Both the position numbers and the translations under genes were made by a program. From Arbacia lixula (Eukaryota; Echinodermata; Echinoidea; Arbacioida; Arbaciidae), in the NCBI GenBank assembly GCA_963669155.1, contig OZ022593.1, positions 11,925,296-11,989,295 on the forward strand: a DNA stretch of 64,000 nucleotides. Reading direction: 5' to 3'. How positions within the stretch are numbered: position 1 is the stretch's first letter; each line of letters opens with the position of its first letter. Of the stretch, positions 31,501 to 43,150 are shown piece after piece. Under the pieces are notes generated by a model. The model was not told the origin of the DNA. It searched no databases and saw only the letters and a list, made by a program, of their open reading frames with translations.

Positions 31501-34500
31501 TGAGTGATTTCAATCGCGAGTTAAAGAGATAGTTCACCCTGAAGATAAATTTATTTCAATAAAAGCAGAAACATGAAAGAAACATTAGTGAAGATCTGAC
31601 GTAAATCGGTCAAAGGAAAAGAAAGTTATTAAGTTTTGAAATTTGAATGCTGTGGTGACGTCATGAGCGAGGTGCTCTTCCACAATATAATTACATAAAT
31701 TGTTTTCTTTTTCTGTTTTTGACAACGGACTGATTCTTATTTCATGCTGGTATGTGTGTAAAAACGTATTTCTGATGATATATCAAATGCTTAGGTATAC
31801 AAGGATGCATATTTTTTGTTAGAAAAAATTGTACACAAATAATTGTAACGCATGTGACGCCATAAAATCAACACTTCAAAAGATCATAACTTTCTTATTC
31901 TCTGGCGTATTTTCATCAAACCTTCGCCAATATGTTTCTGTCATCTGTCTGTTTTATTGAAATAAACATAATTTCGTGGTGAACTAGCCGTTTAAAGTTG
32001 CAATTAATCGCATTTGTCTGTAAGACATGGCTCAGATATTTCACGATATACTGACCCGTTTTCTTGGCCAGGATGAGTACGGTACCGCTGCCTACAAGAC
32101 GGTCGAACTGGATACGTTCTTGGACGACAAACCCATTCAGCACAGGGAGGTGCAAGGCCATGAGAGCGCAATTTTCAAGTCCTACTTCCCAGTCATGACG
32201 TAAGTGCGAGAATGCAAGGAAACACTCCCCAGGGAGTGGAGATGGTGCACATATCGGCTGGTATTCTTGAATTCCTTCCTTATAGAGCGTTTTCCAAGTG
32301 GAAGTACCCTTTTAACTCCCTTCTTTCCTCCTGACCATAACGTAAGAGCGACATTCAAGGAATGCCCCCACCCCACCCCCTCCACCTCCGTTTCCTACAT
32401 TGACACTTTGACTCTTAAAACCTCCAAGTCAATTAAGCTAAATTTACACATAAAGTCAATAACATCATTTATTTTAGAAGCTGGTTTCGTGACATTTTGA
32501 AGATTATTGATCTTGTAATAATCCTTTGAATATTAAAATACGGTTTTCACTTTTGGACTCTTACATTAATTTTGTGTGGATCAGATAATTGATTCAGAAC
32601 AAGGATGACCATTGTGCATCACACTTGTCAACATTCTAGCAACTGTCACTACAATAAATGCATGATGCTTCTTAGTTCTGACAGTAAAGGCGTGTATATT
32701 GAAGGTACAGGATAAAGTGCACAACATATATCACGACAGAAGTAGAAGTTGGGGATCACGTTTGTATGGTAGTTTTAAACAACTTTGTTTCCATGGCCTT
32801 GGGGTTATTCCCTAGGCTCACTTTTGGATGTCATTTCCTTATATTTAGACGAGAATGATCTGGAACGCGTGGTGGTTATAAACATCTATGTTCCCTCTGC
32901 ACTGATATCTGTTTTAGTCACAGATTTTTGAGGTTTCGCTTATGTGATGCATGTGGAAGCCTCGGTCTACCTTATTCTGTTATGTTCCACATTAGTTGAT
33001 CTGCGATGCATTCTGGTTTACAGCACTTGTTTGTGTGATCTATGTTAATGTTACTCTGTCATGCCTGTATTATTGTGATATTTGTACACAGGGCCTCTAG
33101 AGGGAACAGTGCCAAGGTCACTGATGGGGCTACCTTGTTAAAAAAAAAGACTTGATAAATAAATAAATGAATAAATGTCTTTTCTTAGGATCATGGAGGG
33201 GGGTGCAGATACTGGCTTCAGACGCGTTCTTCCAGAGGCATATGAACCGAGGATGTTCCACGTCCAGAAACAACCCTCGCGGAACATCACTTGCACGCAG
33301 GTAAGACCAGGGCCCTGTTGCATAAAACTTACCACTGGGCCCCGTTGCAATAAACTAAATATTAATGGTAAGTCTGCCATCAATGGTATCTACCATGGTA
33401 ACACCGCCCAACAGCCAATCAAATTCAAGGATTCCGTGGAAGATGCCATTGGTAGCAAAGTTACCATCAATGGTAAGTTTTGTGCAACGGGGCCCTGATG
33501 GTAACTTTGCTATCAATGACATCTTCTAGGACTGTCGAGCGGTGTTACCACGGTAGCTACCATTGATTGCAGAGTTACAATTAACGTGAGATTGTATGCA
33601 ACGGAGCCCGGAACCCCATGGAAGAACAGCTGTGGTAGTCTTTTATCACCATGGAAATGGGCTTTCGCTGTAGCTTGTAAAGTTTTGTATTTCTTCGTTT
33701 AATTGATGTACAAACAAACCAGTTTATTCGTTTTTATCGTATCCTGGTTATCATCATTAACAACTTATGAGCAATTGATGCAATTTTGCACGAATAATAT
33801 GCACAACCCCATAAAGTAACAGTATGTCTGGTACTTAATATGTTACGGTACCCATCAGTGAGAGACTCTCTATAGAGGGATAGGACGGGACCTTGAGGAT
33901 CCTTTTACTGGAAGAGTTTCATCAGTCTGCACCTTAGAGACAGGGTGTGTCATTTGCAAAAGTCATGAAACTCGGCAGGTTTCAGCAGTATACCTTTAGC
34001 TTCACGACCATTTTCAGAATGAGTGAAAGTCTTTCCTTGTTTAAAGGGTCCCTGCAATCAAAATGCATGTTGACTTTTGTTAATTCAACTTAATATGCAT
34101 ATCACAAAATCAGTAACGGCTTAATGGAAATATGTGTCCTTTATTTTAAAATAATTTTTCTATATTTTTTCTCAGCACTGATAAGCCCCGCCTCCAAAAA
34201 TATCCTCCAACTCAAGATTCTTGTTGTGACATCATCATAGGTATAAATTAGCAAGATAATAGACATAATTTATGCACAAACTAAACATTGAATGACTACC
34301 TGCAAGTGTTTATAATGTCATCGCATGTTTATACAATGTATTTTCCCCCTTGGCATAGCTAGCACATTTCTGACACAAGGAAACGATTATTCCCACATGA
34401 AAGGTTGTTAGGTTGCATTGTGTGAAGACATGTGATGCTCTTGTGGGCTGGTGGGGGTAGTCATTGCAATGTGTAATTTGTGCATTATTCTGTCTATTAT

Positions 34501-37500
34501 CCTGCTAATTTTTAACTTTGATGACGTCACAACAAGAATCTTGAGTTGGAGGAAATTTTTGAAGGCGGGGCTTATCAGTGCTGAGAAAAATATAGAAAAA
34601 ATTATTTTAATATATAGGACACATAATTCCATTGAACAGTTAGTGATTTTGTTAAATACATGTTAAGTTGCATCAACAGACGTCAACATACAGTTTGACT
34701 ACAGGGGACCTTTAAGTTTAAACCGCAGCGAACATAGTCGCCATTCGTAATCGTATCGATGATTTGGGGCTAGCACCAGACGATTTATTTGGCGTCTCGT
34801 AATGTTAGTCTAGGTTTAGTACATCGTTTGCTTTAAACCTCTGTTCAGAATGCGGGCCTATATAAATTAAAAATAAATAATTGTGTAGAAAATGTATGCA
34901 TGGTGAATCTAATGACTTCACTTTGTGTTTGAACATACGGCTACGCCTGAAGAGGGAAAAGGCAAAGTCTCATTGAAATGTTTAAATCATAATTATTTCA
35001 CACTGTTGCATTATAATATGAACTATACATGGAAATGAAAATGAAAATAAAAATAATTAAGTGAAAAGAAGTGAAATGAAATAAAGTGAATGAGAATTGA
35101 AATGAAAATGAAATAAATATAATGGAAATGAAGTGAAAATGAAATTTAATTAAATGAATGAGATTTTAAATGAAAATGAAATATCATTAATGACATGAAT
35201 AAAATACATATATTGAAGAAGAAAAATCAACTTAAATGGATCAATCAAATAAATTGAATTAAATGAAATCAAATCAAAAGAAGCAACTTGTTTTTATCCC
35301 TCTATGTCATCTCATGGAACAGGTCGGCCTGAAGAAAGGCAACCTCAACTCTGGCGATGTGTTCTTCCTGGATACTGGGAAAACCATCTACCAGTTCAAC
35401 GGCAGCAAGTGCTCTGCTGACGAAAAGTTCAAGGTACACACGATCCTAAAGAGTAGTACATGGTACAGCTTGTCCCAAAAAGGAATAACAATAGAACTTT
35501 CCGCAACGATAACTTTAAAAATATAAGATTAATCAGAATGATATTTCAGGGTATTAAACTATAACGTATTACCTTAACCTTGGAAAAAATCGATTTGCTT
35601 CAGTGGTCATAGATAATGGAGATCTTTTGTCAATCATGTTCGATATCCCTTCCCTCCAGATTTTGTATTCACGCTTTTTAATCGAAATTGTTTCATGTGT
35701 ACTTGCACAAATATATCTGTTGAGAAAGTGACGGAATGTTTCTTTTTATTTCAATCTGACGACATAGACAATAAACTAAATGAAGTAAAAAGAAATAATG
35801 TTTATATCAAGGTATGCACAGAATGTGGATTCTTTTGTTAGCTGCCCCAACAGTCCCATTTCCATTCATTTTGGTGCCAAGAGCACCCAAGTGTCAGATG
35901 TGGAAGAAAATGGGCACATGACATGACTGACAAAAGATCCTCATTTTCCATGACCATTGAAGCAAATCGAAACGTGTCTTTCTTTGCAAGATGTAGGTGA
36001 AAAGTTATCGTTTCATATCCTGAAATATCATTTTGATTGATTTGATATCTTTAAAGTTATCGTTGCAGATAGTGCCGTTGTAATTTGTGTTGGGACAAGC
36101 TGTGGAGAAGTACACTGTGTATGAAAAAGTTTATATTTATTCATTTCTATTCATGCCACACTGGTACATGTCTACTCCTGTAATACACACAACCCTATTT
36201 GTAGTACACTGTGTTGTATGGAAGGAGTTACATACTCACATACCACTGGTCCGTTTCTACTCTTGATGATGGATATGAAATGTAAACCGCTAACACTCAG
36301 ATCCCCATGGAAACCTGCGGGACGGTACCTAACTTTGTAGGCCTATCCATTCGTATTCTGTTGCTGCTCATTGTTTTTTGCTCTATTTACTAAGTCTTTT
36401 AAAAAAAACTTCTTACACTTTTGAAAATTGATAACAAATAAATTACAACTCACATCAATCGACACAGCAGGTTTCGTGACCTTTGATTAATTATTGTTCT
36501 TGTATAAATCCTTGGTATATTTAATGAGATTTTCACTTTTAGACAAATTTGGACCTCCACATTTGTTTGTATGAGATAATGAATTCAGAACACACTAATA
36601 ACCATTGTGAAGCACGCCTGTCGATCCGCTGGCAACCTCCATCACAGTGTCATTAATAATACATAGTGCTTCTGGCAGAAAAAAAAAATGTGGGTTGACA
36701 TGAGCGATGCACAATGGCCATTGTTGTGTTCTCAATGAATGATATGATACACACACATTTTCAGATCCAAGTTTGTTCAAAAGTGAATTTTGATTAAATA
36801 TTTACTGGATCATAACATGAAAGACAATTGATGAAATATCACGAAACCAGCTCCCTTGACCTTACGTTGCGTCAATTGCAGCTTGATTCGAGTTATAACT
36901 TAACTTCTTTCTTATTAGTTTTCTAAAGTGTCAAAAGGGTTTTTTTAACATCCAGCATATCTTTATGTGCTTGTGTAGGCAGCTCAAGAAATCAACAAGA
37001 TCAGAGATGGTCGTGGCAACACTTCGGTGACCTCCTTAGAGGAGGGTAGCATCTCTGATACGCACCCTTTCTTCAAATTCCTCTCGGATGGCTCCGATGA
37101 ACAAGAGGAGGTCGTGATGGGAGAGAAAAGGATGTTCGAGTAAGTTGCAGTGTTGTCAAAGCCGCGATTTAAGCGCTCGATTGGGCTACTTTTGATTTCC
37201 GCGCCGCGACTTGCAAAGCCTTACCGCTACTTCATTACTTTGGGGCTACTTCTGACTTCCATCATCCACACGCAAACAAAAATAATATAGCCTTGAATTT
37301 GCGATATTTCCGTTTGGGCCACTTCTTGCTAAATTGGGCGACTTTTCACGGCTACTTACCGCTACTTGGGCAGCGAATTATTGGCAACCCTGTTAAGTTG
37401 CTTTGATTTTGACGCTAGGGGAGGTTAACTTCAATGGACACGCGGACTATTCTGCCCTTCTTTGATAAAAGGAAGCAAGTGACAAATATCAAACATTTCC

Positions 37501-40500
37501 TAGTTTTCTAATTAAGATACTCGAGACTCTTTTGCGCACACCTTTTGCACTTTAGGACTGTGGAAATGTGTACAGGAGTTCCTATATTGAAATGCTCAAT
37601 ATTCTTCTGTTAAGAAGGGTTTTCCCTTTAATTTTGGACACAAAATATCACTTGCTTCCTTTTTTGTCAAAGTTGGGCAGAACATTCAATCTTTCACCGA
37701 ATAAAAATATTCTTTCCATTGCACGAATGGAAAAACATTCATTGGTTTTATGCAACATCTAAGTAGCATCTTGTCATTTATAAACACAGTACTATACAAA
37801 TTATTCTCGAATAACGATGAGAAAATGTTTGTTTTATATCCTTCATTGATATATTTTTGGTTCAATTGGATCCTTTACATGGACCATGTGGTAGTGTCCA
37901 TGCTCTAAGCTCTAAACGTTAGATATAAATACGGAGGAACCCGATTAATTTTTTTCTGATATCTTCGGCTTGAGCACACCAAGCCGGAAATTCAAGTTGC
38001 ACCTCAGCCGCAACACCGCGGGAGTTCCCCTAGCGGGCCCAATGATTTTCCGCTAAAACGCAAAATAGTAGCTGGAAAGAAAATCGTCGCGTAGATTTTG
38101 CGTGTCGCGCATACATTGACAAAGTCAAAGCGTGCAATGCAAAAATGGTATGGAACAAAAATGCACGCTAAACCATAGAATGGAACAAATATTTAATAAC
38201 ACGTGATATGTCATTCTCCAATCAAATGGCAAGGATCTACTAAGGTGCTATGTATATAGTGAAAACTATTGATTAAAAAACAAACCCATTAGTGAAATTG
38301 TTCCGACTCACTCTGTCTAAAACGTGTTCTATCTGAAACACGTAGAACAAATGAAGAACGGCTCGGAGAAATGGGATCACCATTATATGATTAATGATTT
38401 CTCGTCGCCAACAGATCCTTGATTGCTAGGTGAAGAGACACACACCTCTGCCAAGTTACCTTAAGTAATCTCAAAAATTCGTAGGATGCGGGCTCCTTTT
38501 GAATATTTTCGTACCAAGATAAACAGGTAAAATACGGAAATTTCAGTCACAAATAGTAAAATTACGCTCTTATTTTTGGATTAAAGATTAACAATAGATT
38601 TTCGGAGAAATTGCAGTTCCAGTGGAGTGAAAAAAAAAGATGGGGAAATTTCTGTGATCGACGAGGAAATCACGGAAGTATGAAAGCATGTTGAAAAACA
38701 GATATTTCGAACGAAAATGTGCTCTCGTCAAATACGTGCACATTTTGTATAATTTTCATTCCGAAAATCGTGCATTTTGTTTACTAATACGTAAATTGCG
38801 CATCCAATCTTCAAAAACGCGCATTGAGCAGAAATACGCCAGGGCCGGTTTCAAGGATAGGGGCTGGCTTGTGGACCAATCACGATACTTGTTGCAGAGT
38901 CAGAAGTCATGCACAAATGATTTACAATTTGAAGTTGTACTTGTGGTTTATACAATATGCTTCTTTACATCTTTTCATTCTGCGTGAAATATGAAGGCAT
39001 ACACTACCGTCAATATATTTATTTCGTTTTTTTTATTCTCGAACAGAGTCAGTGATGAGGACGGAAGCTTAGACATGGAAGAGATCGCACGAGATGATAA
39101 GATAAGCAAAGACTTGTTGAAACCTGAAGTAAGTGTGATACCTCACAATCAGCCCGTGTAGGTGTCAAAGTCTGTAGATTCACAATACGGTGCGCCACCT
39201 ATCGGTCGTAAGGGACAGGCCAATTTCCAACCTCGGAGTTGACACGTTTATTATGTTCAAGCGTACAAGATTTCGCTGCTCTATATTATTACTTTTTTTT
39301 CGTACAGCTTTTGAGACCAAACCCACGACAATTGTGTGTACCATAACAACGCCATATAATTTTCGGGAGACGATATCATCACAAATTGGGCTCATTTCTT
39401 TTATTTGTGTACAAACTAAATTTTAAGTGTCTTTTTGCATAGAATTCACAGAAAACCAATTACCCTTTTGCTACCATTGGCAACTTCTATGGAAACTTTG
39501 AATTTGATTGGCTGTCGAGCGGTGTTACCATGGTAGCTAACATTGGTGACAGACTTACCATTAATGGTAAGCTTTATGCAACGGGGCCCAGTACATGGTC
39601 AATGCGCTTAATTATTGTCACGCGTGAGGAGACAACAATATGAGACAATATGATGACATCTGGCTGATATCATCTATATTGTTTCGTGCAGGAAGCTGAA
39701 AATAAGCGTTATTATGGCTCTACGGGAGTATGGAAATCTGTACAGATGTAATTTAAAAGGATTATTCACCCTCAGTTGGTTTCAATAAAAGTTTGCCAAG
39801 CTAAGAGACATTCTATGGGAGTCCTGTGTATTGTTTGTCAATAAACATGCATGTGGCACACCAAGAGTTAAAGAAACATATTAGTGAAGGTCTGGCGAAA
39901 ATCCCTCTAAGGATAAGAAAGTTTCGATCATTTGAAATTTCAATTTTGTGACATCGCGTGTAAAGTGCTCTCCCATAAAGTTATGTTGTATACAGTATAA
40001 TAACATAATTGTTCTTTTTCTGTTTTTGACAACGGAATGATTTTTTCAGACAAAAATGTGTGTGTGTATTTTTGGTCTCATTTGAACCTCTTTCTATCTC
40101 CCTTTCCCCGGCTTTCTCCCTTATTGTCTCATGGTGCTGAACAGAACGTCTACATCATCAATACCGGCGTCCACGTCTTCGTTTGGGTAGGATCCGGAGC
40201 CTCCGTCGATGAAAGGAAGAACGCCTTGTCTTACGCATCTGTGAGTAATATTTCTTCATTTTTCTCATCCTTTTTCCCCATCTCCTCTGATATCATCTTC
40301 TTATGTGACTTCTGTGTCTTTTTCTCTTTCTTCTCCTTTATTTCTCATAGACATGTTCCTCATCTGTCTTCATTTTCTTCTTTTCATCCTCCTTTTCCGT
40401 ATTATTTTTTGAAATGATGTTGTTGTCTTTCTCGGTGTTATTCTTTTACTTTCGTCCTCTCCCATTATTTGTGATATCTTTTTTTTTTTTCCTTCTCCAT

Positions 40501-40706
40501 CTTCTCGTCCTATTTCTCTTCTGATCCTCTTTTTCTTGGGCATAACTGAGGCGGAAATGTGGCATTGACACACAATATAATTGAATGGATTTGTTCTTTT
40601 TTTTTCTGTCTCTAAGAATTACCTGAACAAGACGGAGACCCCCTATCTGCCGATCAGCGTAGTTGCTCAGGGGAAAGAGAATGAGGAGTTCAAAACGTCC
40701 TTCTAG
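28510..40706 (+). CDS. Gelsolin/severin-like actin-severing protein, ten coding exons
   Basis: This is a Ca2+-regulated cytoplasmic protein expected to sever and cap actin filaments. Coding exons: 28541-28702, 29326-29397, 30115-30180, 32072-32199, 33189-33300, 35323-35433, 36979-37139, 39047-39128, 40145-40240 and 40617-40706 (TAG). All have GT-AG borders and join in phase to 359 residues, the size of three-domain severins. Domain 1 (about 40-140) shows [28 protein letters not shown] and [14 protein letters not shown]. Domain 2 (about 150-245) shows [17 protein letters not shown] and [17 protein letters not shown]. Domain 3 (about 265-359) shows [14 protein letters not shown] and [10 protein letters not shown]. 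The start ATG sits in CCACCATGC. An acceptor-like CTTCTAACAACCAG (AG at 28508-28509) precedes it, so a 5' exon is likely. Introns are packed with MITEs. The start of this entry is the inferred exon start. Confidence 0.93.
28861..29165 (+). repeat. GA-rich tract in gelsolin intron 1
   Basis: About 300 bp of nearly pure purine (GAGAGG, GGGAGA), the strand opposite in composition to the CT tract before the ATG exon. Confidence 0.9.
29449..29575 (+). repeat. Dispersed repeat (family G) copy
   Basis: GCGCCGTGAGATTTTGGTCC and GTTGCGTTCACCCCGAAT, then TTTCTCATCCGCA, recur at 62226-62365. It directly abuts an A-family MITE on its right. Confidence 0.55.
29578..29748. mobile_element. Left half of family A MITE in intron 2
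   Basis: AGGGATAGTTCACCCTGAAG is preceded by TTTAA, and the copy continues to GTGACGTCACGTGTGAG. It then switches abruptly to the D-family repeat, so the right half is lost. Confidence 0.7.
29749..30092. mobile_element. Foldback element (family D) before exon 3
   Basis: CTAGCAACTGCA, ATTGACATGTGTGAT, GTCACGAAACCTGC and CAAAGTGTCAAATG match the fuller copy at 36400-36952. Its right end lies about 20 bp before the exon 3 acceptor. Confidence 0.6.
30398..30826. mobile_element. Mariner-type TIR element in intron 3
   Basis: CAGTGTGTCCCAGAAAAAAA preceded by TA at the left is inverted as GGTTTCCTTTTTTCTGGGAC-ACTG at the right. It is about 430 bp long without a transposase frame. The right TA is not conserved. 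Confidence 0.65.
31525..31991. mobile_element. Family A MITE, complete, TTAA on both sides
   Basis: AGAGATAGTTCACCCTGAAG at the left and GTGGTGAACTAGCCGT at the right are inverted, with TTAA at 31521-31524 and 31992-31995. The 467-bp length sets the full size of the family. The inner GTGACGTCATGAGC and CATGTGACGCC blocks vary the CRE-like motif seen in other copies. Confidence 0.8.
32390..32700. mobile_element. Foldback element (family D), one arm, in intron 4
   Basis: GACACTTTGACTCTTAAAAC, GCTGGTTTCGTGACATTTTG, GGTTTTCACTTTTGGAC and TCTAGCAACTGTCACTAC match the left arm of 36400-36952. Confidence 0.6.
33309..33612. mobile_element. Composite GGGCCC...GTTGCA MITE (family I) in intron 5
   Basis: AGGGCCCTGTTGCATAAAAC starts 8 bp after the exon 5 donor. 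A second terminus GGGCCCCGTTGCAATAAACT starts at 33337 and its mate CAACGGGGCCC ends at 33494. A further diverged terminus, GCAACGGAGCCCGG, ends near 33612. This looks like one copy nested in another. Confidence 0.7.
34045..34711. mobile_element. Long-TIR MITE (family B), complete, TTAA-flanked
   Basis: AGGGTCCCTGCAATCAAAAT at the left is inverted as CTACAGGGGACCT at the right. TTAA lies at 34041-34044 and 34712-34715. The arms pair over roughly 250 bp, including CAGCACTGATAAGCCCCGCC and its complement. It is 667 bp long with no transposase. Confidence 0.85.
35030..35280 (+). repeat. AT-rich (ATGAAA)n-like low-complexity sequence
   Basis: Repeated GAAATGAAAATGAAAT-type units just before gelsolin exon 6. 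Confidence 0.7.
35466..36102. mobile_element. Foldback element with CAGCTTGTCCCAA termini in intron 6
   Basis: CAGCTTGTCCCAAAAAGG (preceded by TA) is inverted at the right as TTGGGACAAGCTG. The arms extend about 200 bp through GCAACGATAACTTTAAA and GATTTGCTTCA(G/A)TGGTCAT. Mariner-like terminus, non-coding. Confidence 0.75.
36400..36952. mobile_element. Foldback element (family D), both arms, in intron 6
   Basis: Left arm: CACTTTTGAAAATTGATAAC, CAGGTTTCGTGACC and GATTTTCACTTTTAGAC. Right arm: AAAAGTGAATTTTGATTAAA, TATCACGAAACCAGCT and TTTTCTAAAGTGTCAAAAGG. The arms pair over about 250 bp. Its right end is about 25 bp before exon 7. Confidence 0.75.
37447..37687. mobile_element. Foldback MITE in intron 7
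   Basis: ATTCTGCCCTTCTTTGATAA and GGAAGCAAGTGAC at the left are inverted at the right as GTCACTT-like ATCACTTGCTTCC and GTCAAAGTTGGGCAGAAC. Confidence 0.6.
37860..38130 (-). repeat. Dispersed repeat, inverted partner of 2125-2430
   Basis: It carries ACATGGACCATGTGGTAGTG, CGCGGGAGTTCCCCTAG and CCCAATGATTTTCCGCTAAA, the complements of blocks at 2125-2430. Confidence 0.5.
38505..38905 (+). repeat. Dispersed repeat (family E) in intron 7
   Basis: AACAGGTAAAATACGGAAAT, GACGAGGAAATCACGGAAGT and GCGCATTGAGCAGAAATACG match 41455-42125. This copy lacks the MITE present there and so records the empty site. Confidence 0.65.
39465..39589. mobile_element. Partial family I MITE in intron 8
   Basis: TGCTACCATTGGCAACTTCT through AATTTGATTGGCTGT to GCAACGGGGCCC; the left GGGCCCC end is absent. 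Confidence 0.6.
39757..40075. mobile_element. Partial family A MITE in intron 8
   Basis: AAGGATTATTCACCCTCAGT, then a roughly 70-bp insert after CAATAAAAG, then AAGAAACATATTAGTGAAGG and TTTTTGACAACGGAATGATT. The right half is missing. Confidence 0.6.
40248..40520 (+). repeat. T/C-rich tract in gelsolin intron 9
   Basis: Repeated TTTCTTC/TCTCC runs between exons 9 and 10. Only low-complexity sequence is seen. Confidence 0.6.
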
Positions 40707-40881
40707 AGGGCGCCCTGGAGGATGTCAAATAATCGATAGAGGTTTTCGGCGATCAACCGATCATTTTTTCGATCAGTCTGTGGCGTTTTTTTTTTTTTTT
40801 TTTTTGTTTATCGATTTCTGTCATTTAAGGAGTGAAGAAACTTTATTTTATTAGAGGTCTTAGCAGGTAGAGATTAAGTAG

Positions 40882-40974
40882 AATAAAGTATGAGCACGCG
40901 TGAACAGTGTCACCATGTTGCGTGTTTTAGAGAGACATACTTGTGTTGTCTGTTCTTCCATTTCATGAAATAAA
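40882..40974 (+). terminator. Gelsolin polyadenylation signals
   Basis: AATAAA occurs at 40882-40887 and 40969-40974, 176 and 263 bp after the TAG at 40704-40706. The second is followed by an A-run near 40988. Confidence 0.6.
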
Positions 40975-41454
40975 GCATATTTTCATAAAAAAATACTTCT
41001 TTGAAATGACTGGTGGATAGCGCGTCGCCATGGCTATGGCCAAAATGAATGTCATCGGGTAATTTTCGGAATTACATGAACATTTTCATGATTATTGGGG
41101 GGAAACGGACTTATGTTAAAGTAGAAGTACACCGAAATGTACACTGTTCTGGGATAAGTATAAACTTCGAATGTATGATGATGGAATAGTTTATATATAC
41201 ATGTATATGTATAGTAATTTTAGTATTTCATTTGGATACATGTGATATTGGGGGAAAATATATTGTGCCTTAGCTTAATCAGTATTAGATGGGTACTTAG
41301 GAGAACCTAACAGATTTTGTATATGATCTCTCTGCTTAGCCACGATGTAAACAGTCTCTTTTTAATTATGTTATGCTTCAAAGTGTATGATGTAATTGTG
41401 TAGGATCCGGTTGCTTCAAACCAGCCCCCTTCTTTTCTTTTGAACGTTATCATA

Positions 41455-42125
41455 TCAAGATGAACAGGTAAAATGCTGAAATCTGACTCACAGATCAACA
41501 AAATTATGCTCTTTAAATTTTTTTTTAAATTGAAGATTAACGAGACACTTTCGGATAAATTGCGATTCGAATAAGGCTTGTTAAAACATTGTCCATTCAC
41601 ATTACTGAACCTTGAAACCGGCCCCTACCGATAATGTGTGATATCTCCGTCAAACCGACAAGTACAGTGCCTCAATTCTCACCAGTATTGCGTCTCTATC
41701 GTGTTTTTTTTTTTTTTTTTGTTTTTTTTTTTTGTAGTGGAATGAAAACATGACGGGGAAACTTGTTGCGATTGACGAGAAAATCACGGAAATACGTATG
41801 CAAGTTGATAATAGATATATTTCAAACGCAAATGTGCTACATCTATTGTCAAATATGATTTTTCTTCCGAAAATCTTGCATTTTCTTTACTAATGCGTAA
41901 ATACACAACAGAGGGGCATTTCATCAAAGGACTTGTCAGATATTTTATCCGACAAGTTTGCTCTCGGCCAATAAGATTCAAGCATTTCAGTAGCTTATAA
42001 CAGTTTGTCGGATAAAATGTCTGACAATTCCTTTGATGAAATGCCCCCCAGATCGCGCATCCAGGCTTCGATAAGGCGCATTGAGCAGAAATACGTGGGG
42101 GCCGGTTTGTGGACCACTCGCTATA
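41455..42125 (+). repeat. Dispersed repeat (family E) with a nested MITE
   Basis: This aligns with 38505-38905 (AACAGGTAAAATGCTGAAAT, GACGAGAAAATCACGGAAAT, GCGCATTGAGCAGAAATACG). It has two extra segments: one near 41580-41735 and the GGGGCATTTC MITE at 41913-42047. Confidence 0.65.
41913..42047. mobile_element. Palindromic MITE with GGGGCATTTCATC termini
   Basis: GGGGCATTTCATCAAAGGAC at the left is inverted at the right as CCTTTGATGAAATGCCCC; the arms continue through TTTTATCCGACAA. It interrupts family E between ACTAATGCGTAAAT and GCGCATCCA. Confidence 0.8.
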
Positions 42126-42597
42126 CACACACTTTTGGGTGAAGGTGTATTAACCAAAAAGTTCTGCATTTTCTCTCGTATATATACACACGTATCCCAT
42201 AGATAAGCGTTTTGTCTGGTTCAAATTGCGTCGATATGAATCCTCCCCCTCCCTCCCTCCCTACCCAGATGCTTTACATTACAATGGTCTCCATTATGAA
42301 CAATAAATTGAAACTTTCATTTGTATGAACATGATGAAGGTATGCACGACCTAAATGAATAAGTCTACAACAAGGTATGGAACATTTATACTGTATAATG
42401 TGGTCTGTGACTTCACACATGATGATAGTAGCAAACTATGTAGTATTTGCATATATTTGAAAATAAATGAGATAACTTGTGGTGATCTCTAATGTATTTG
42501 TATTTGCATTTGCTTTGTGTACGTTCCAAAGTGTTTTTCAGCTGTTATGATGCTTCAAATGAGGATATTTTTAGTAAGCGACTTTCATAATGATCAC

Positions 42598-42600
<3 letters not shown>

Positions 42601-42650
<50 letters not shown>

Positions 42651-42672
42651 ACACGCACACACACACACACAC
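42601..42672 (+). repeat. (CA)n microsatellite
   Basis: About 35 CA units with single T and G interruptions. Confidence 0.95.
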
Positions 42673-43029
42673 TTGACTCCATTCTCACCCCACGCTATCA
42701 TGATAACGTAGGGGTTACAAAAACTGTGCCAATCATGAAGTGGTAAAGAAGTAAATATACATGTACATGTATTTTTATTGATGTATTAATTCCAAGTATG
42801 TGCCTTATCACTCAGGTCACGTGTAAGGTAGTCTGTTGTCCAGTTTGTTTGACATTTCTAATTGTAAGCACTGTATAAGTTCCCTTCGTGCTTTCATGAC
42901 TGATATTCTCTTAAATCTTTTTTTCTCTAATTCTCTCACCCGAACCCTATCCATAACGCACTGGAAGCAGATTGCTGAATATTCATTAGTATGTTAATGA
43001 ATTCTTAATAAGGTGATGCCGGATTGGAG

Positions 43030-43150
43030 CCTATAGAGTGCTCGCCGAGATGAAGTAGAGAATGATTCGTCTTCTGCAGCCAGATCCCTTTATTTGAGAT
43101 TTTTTGCATGAAAAAAAAATACCTAAACGACCTTAGAACCAGGCTATACA
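43030..43150 (-). repeat. Dispersed repeat (family U) copy
   Basis: AGAGAATGATTCGTCTTCTG, CAGCCAGATCCCTTTATTTG and AACCAGGCTAT match 18825-19035. Confidence 0.5.
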
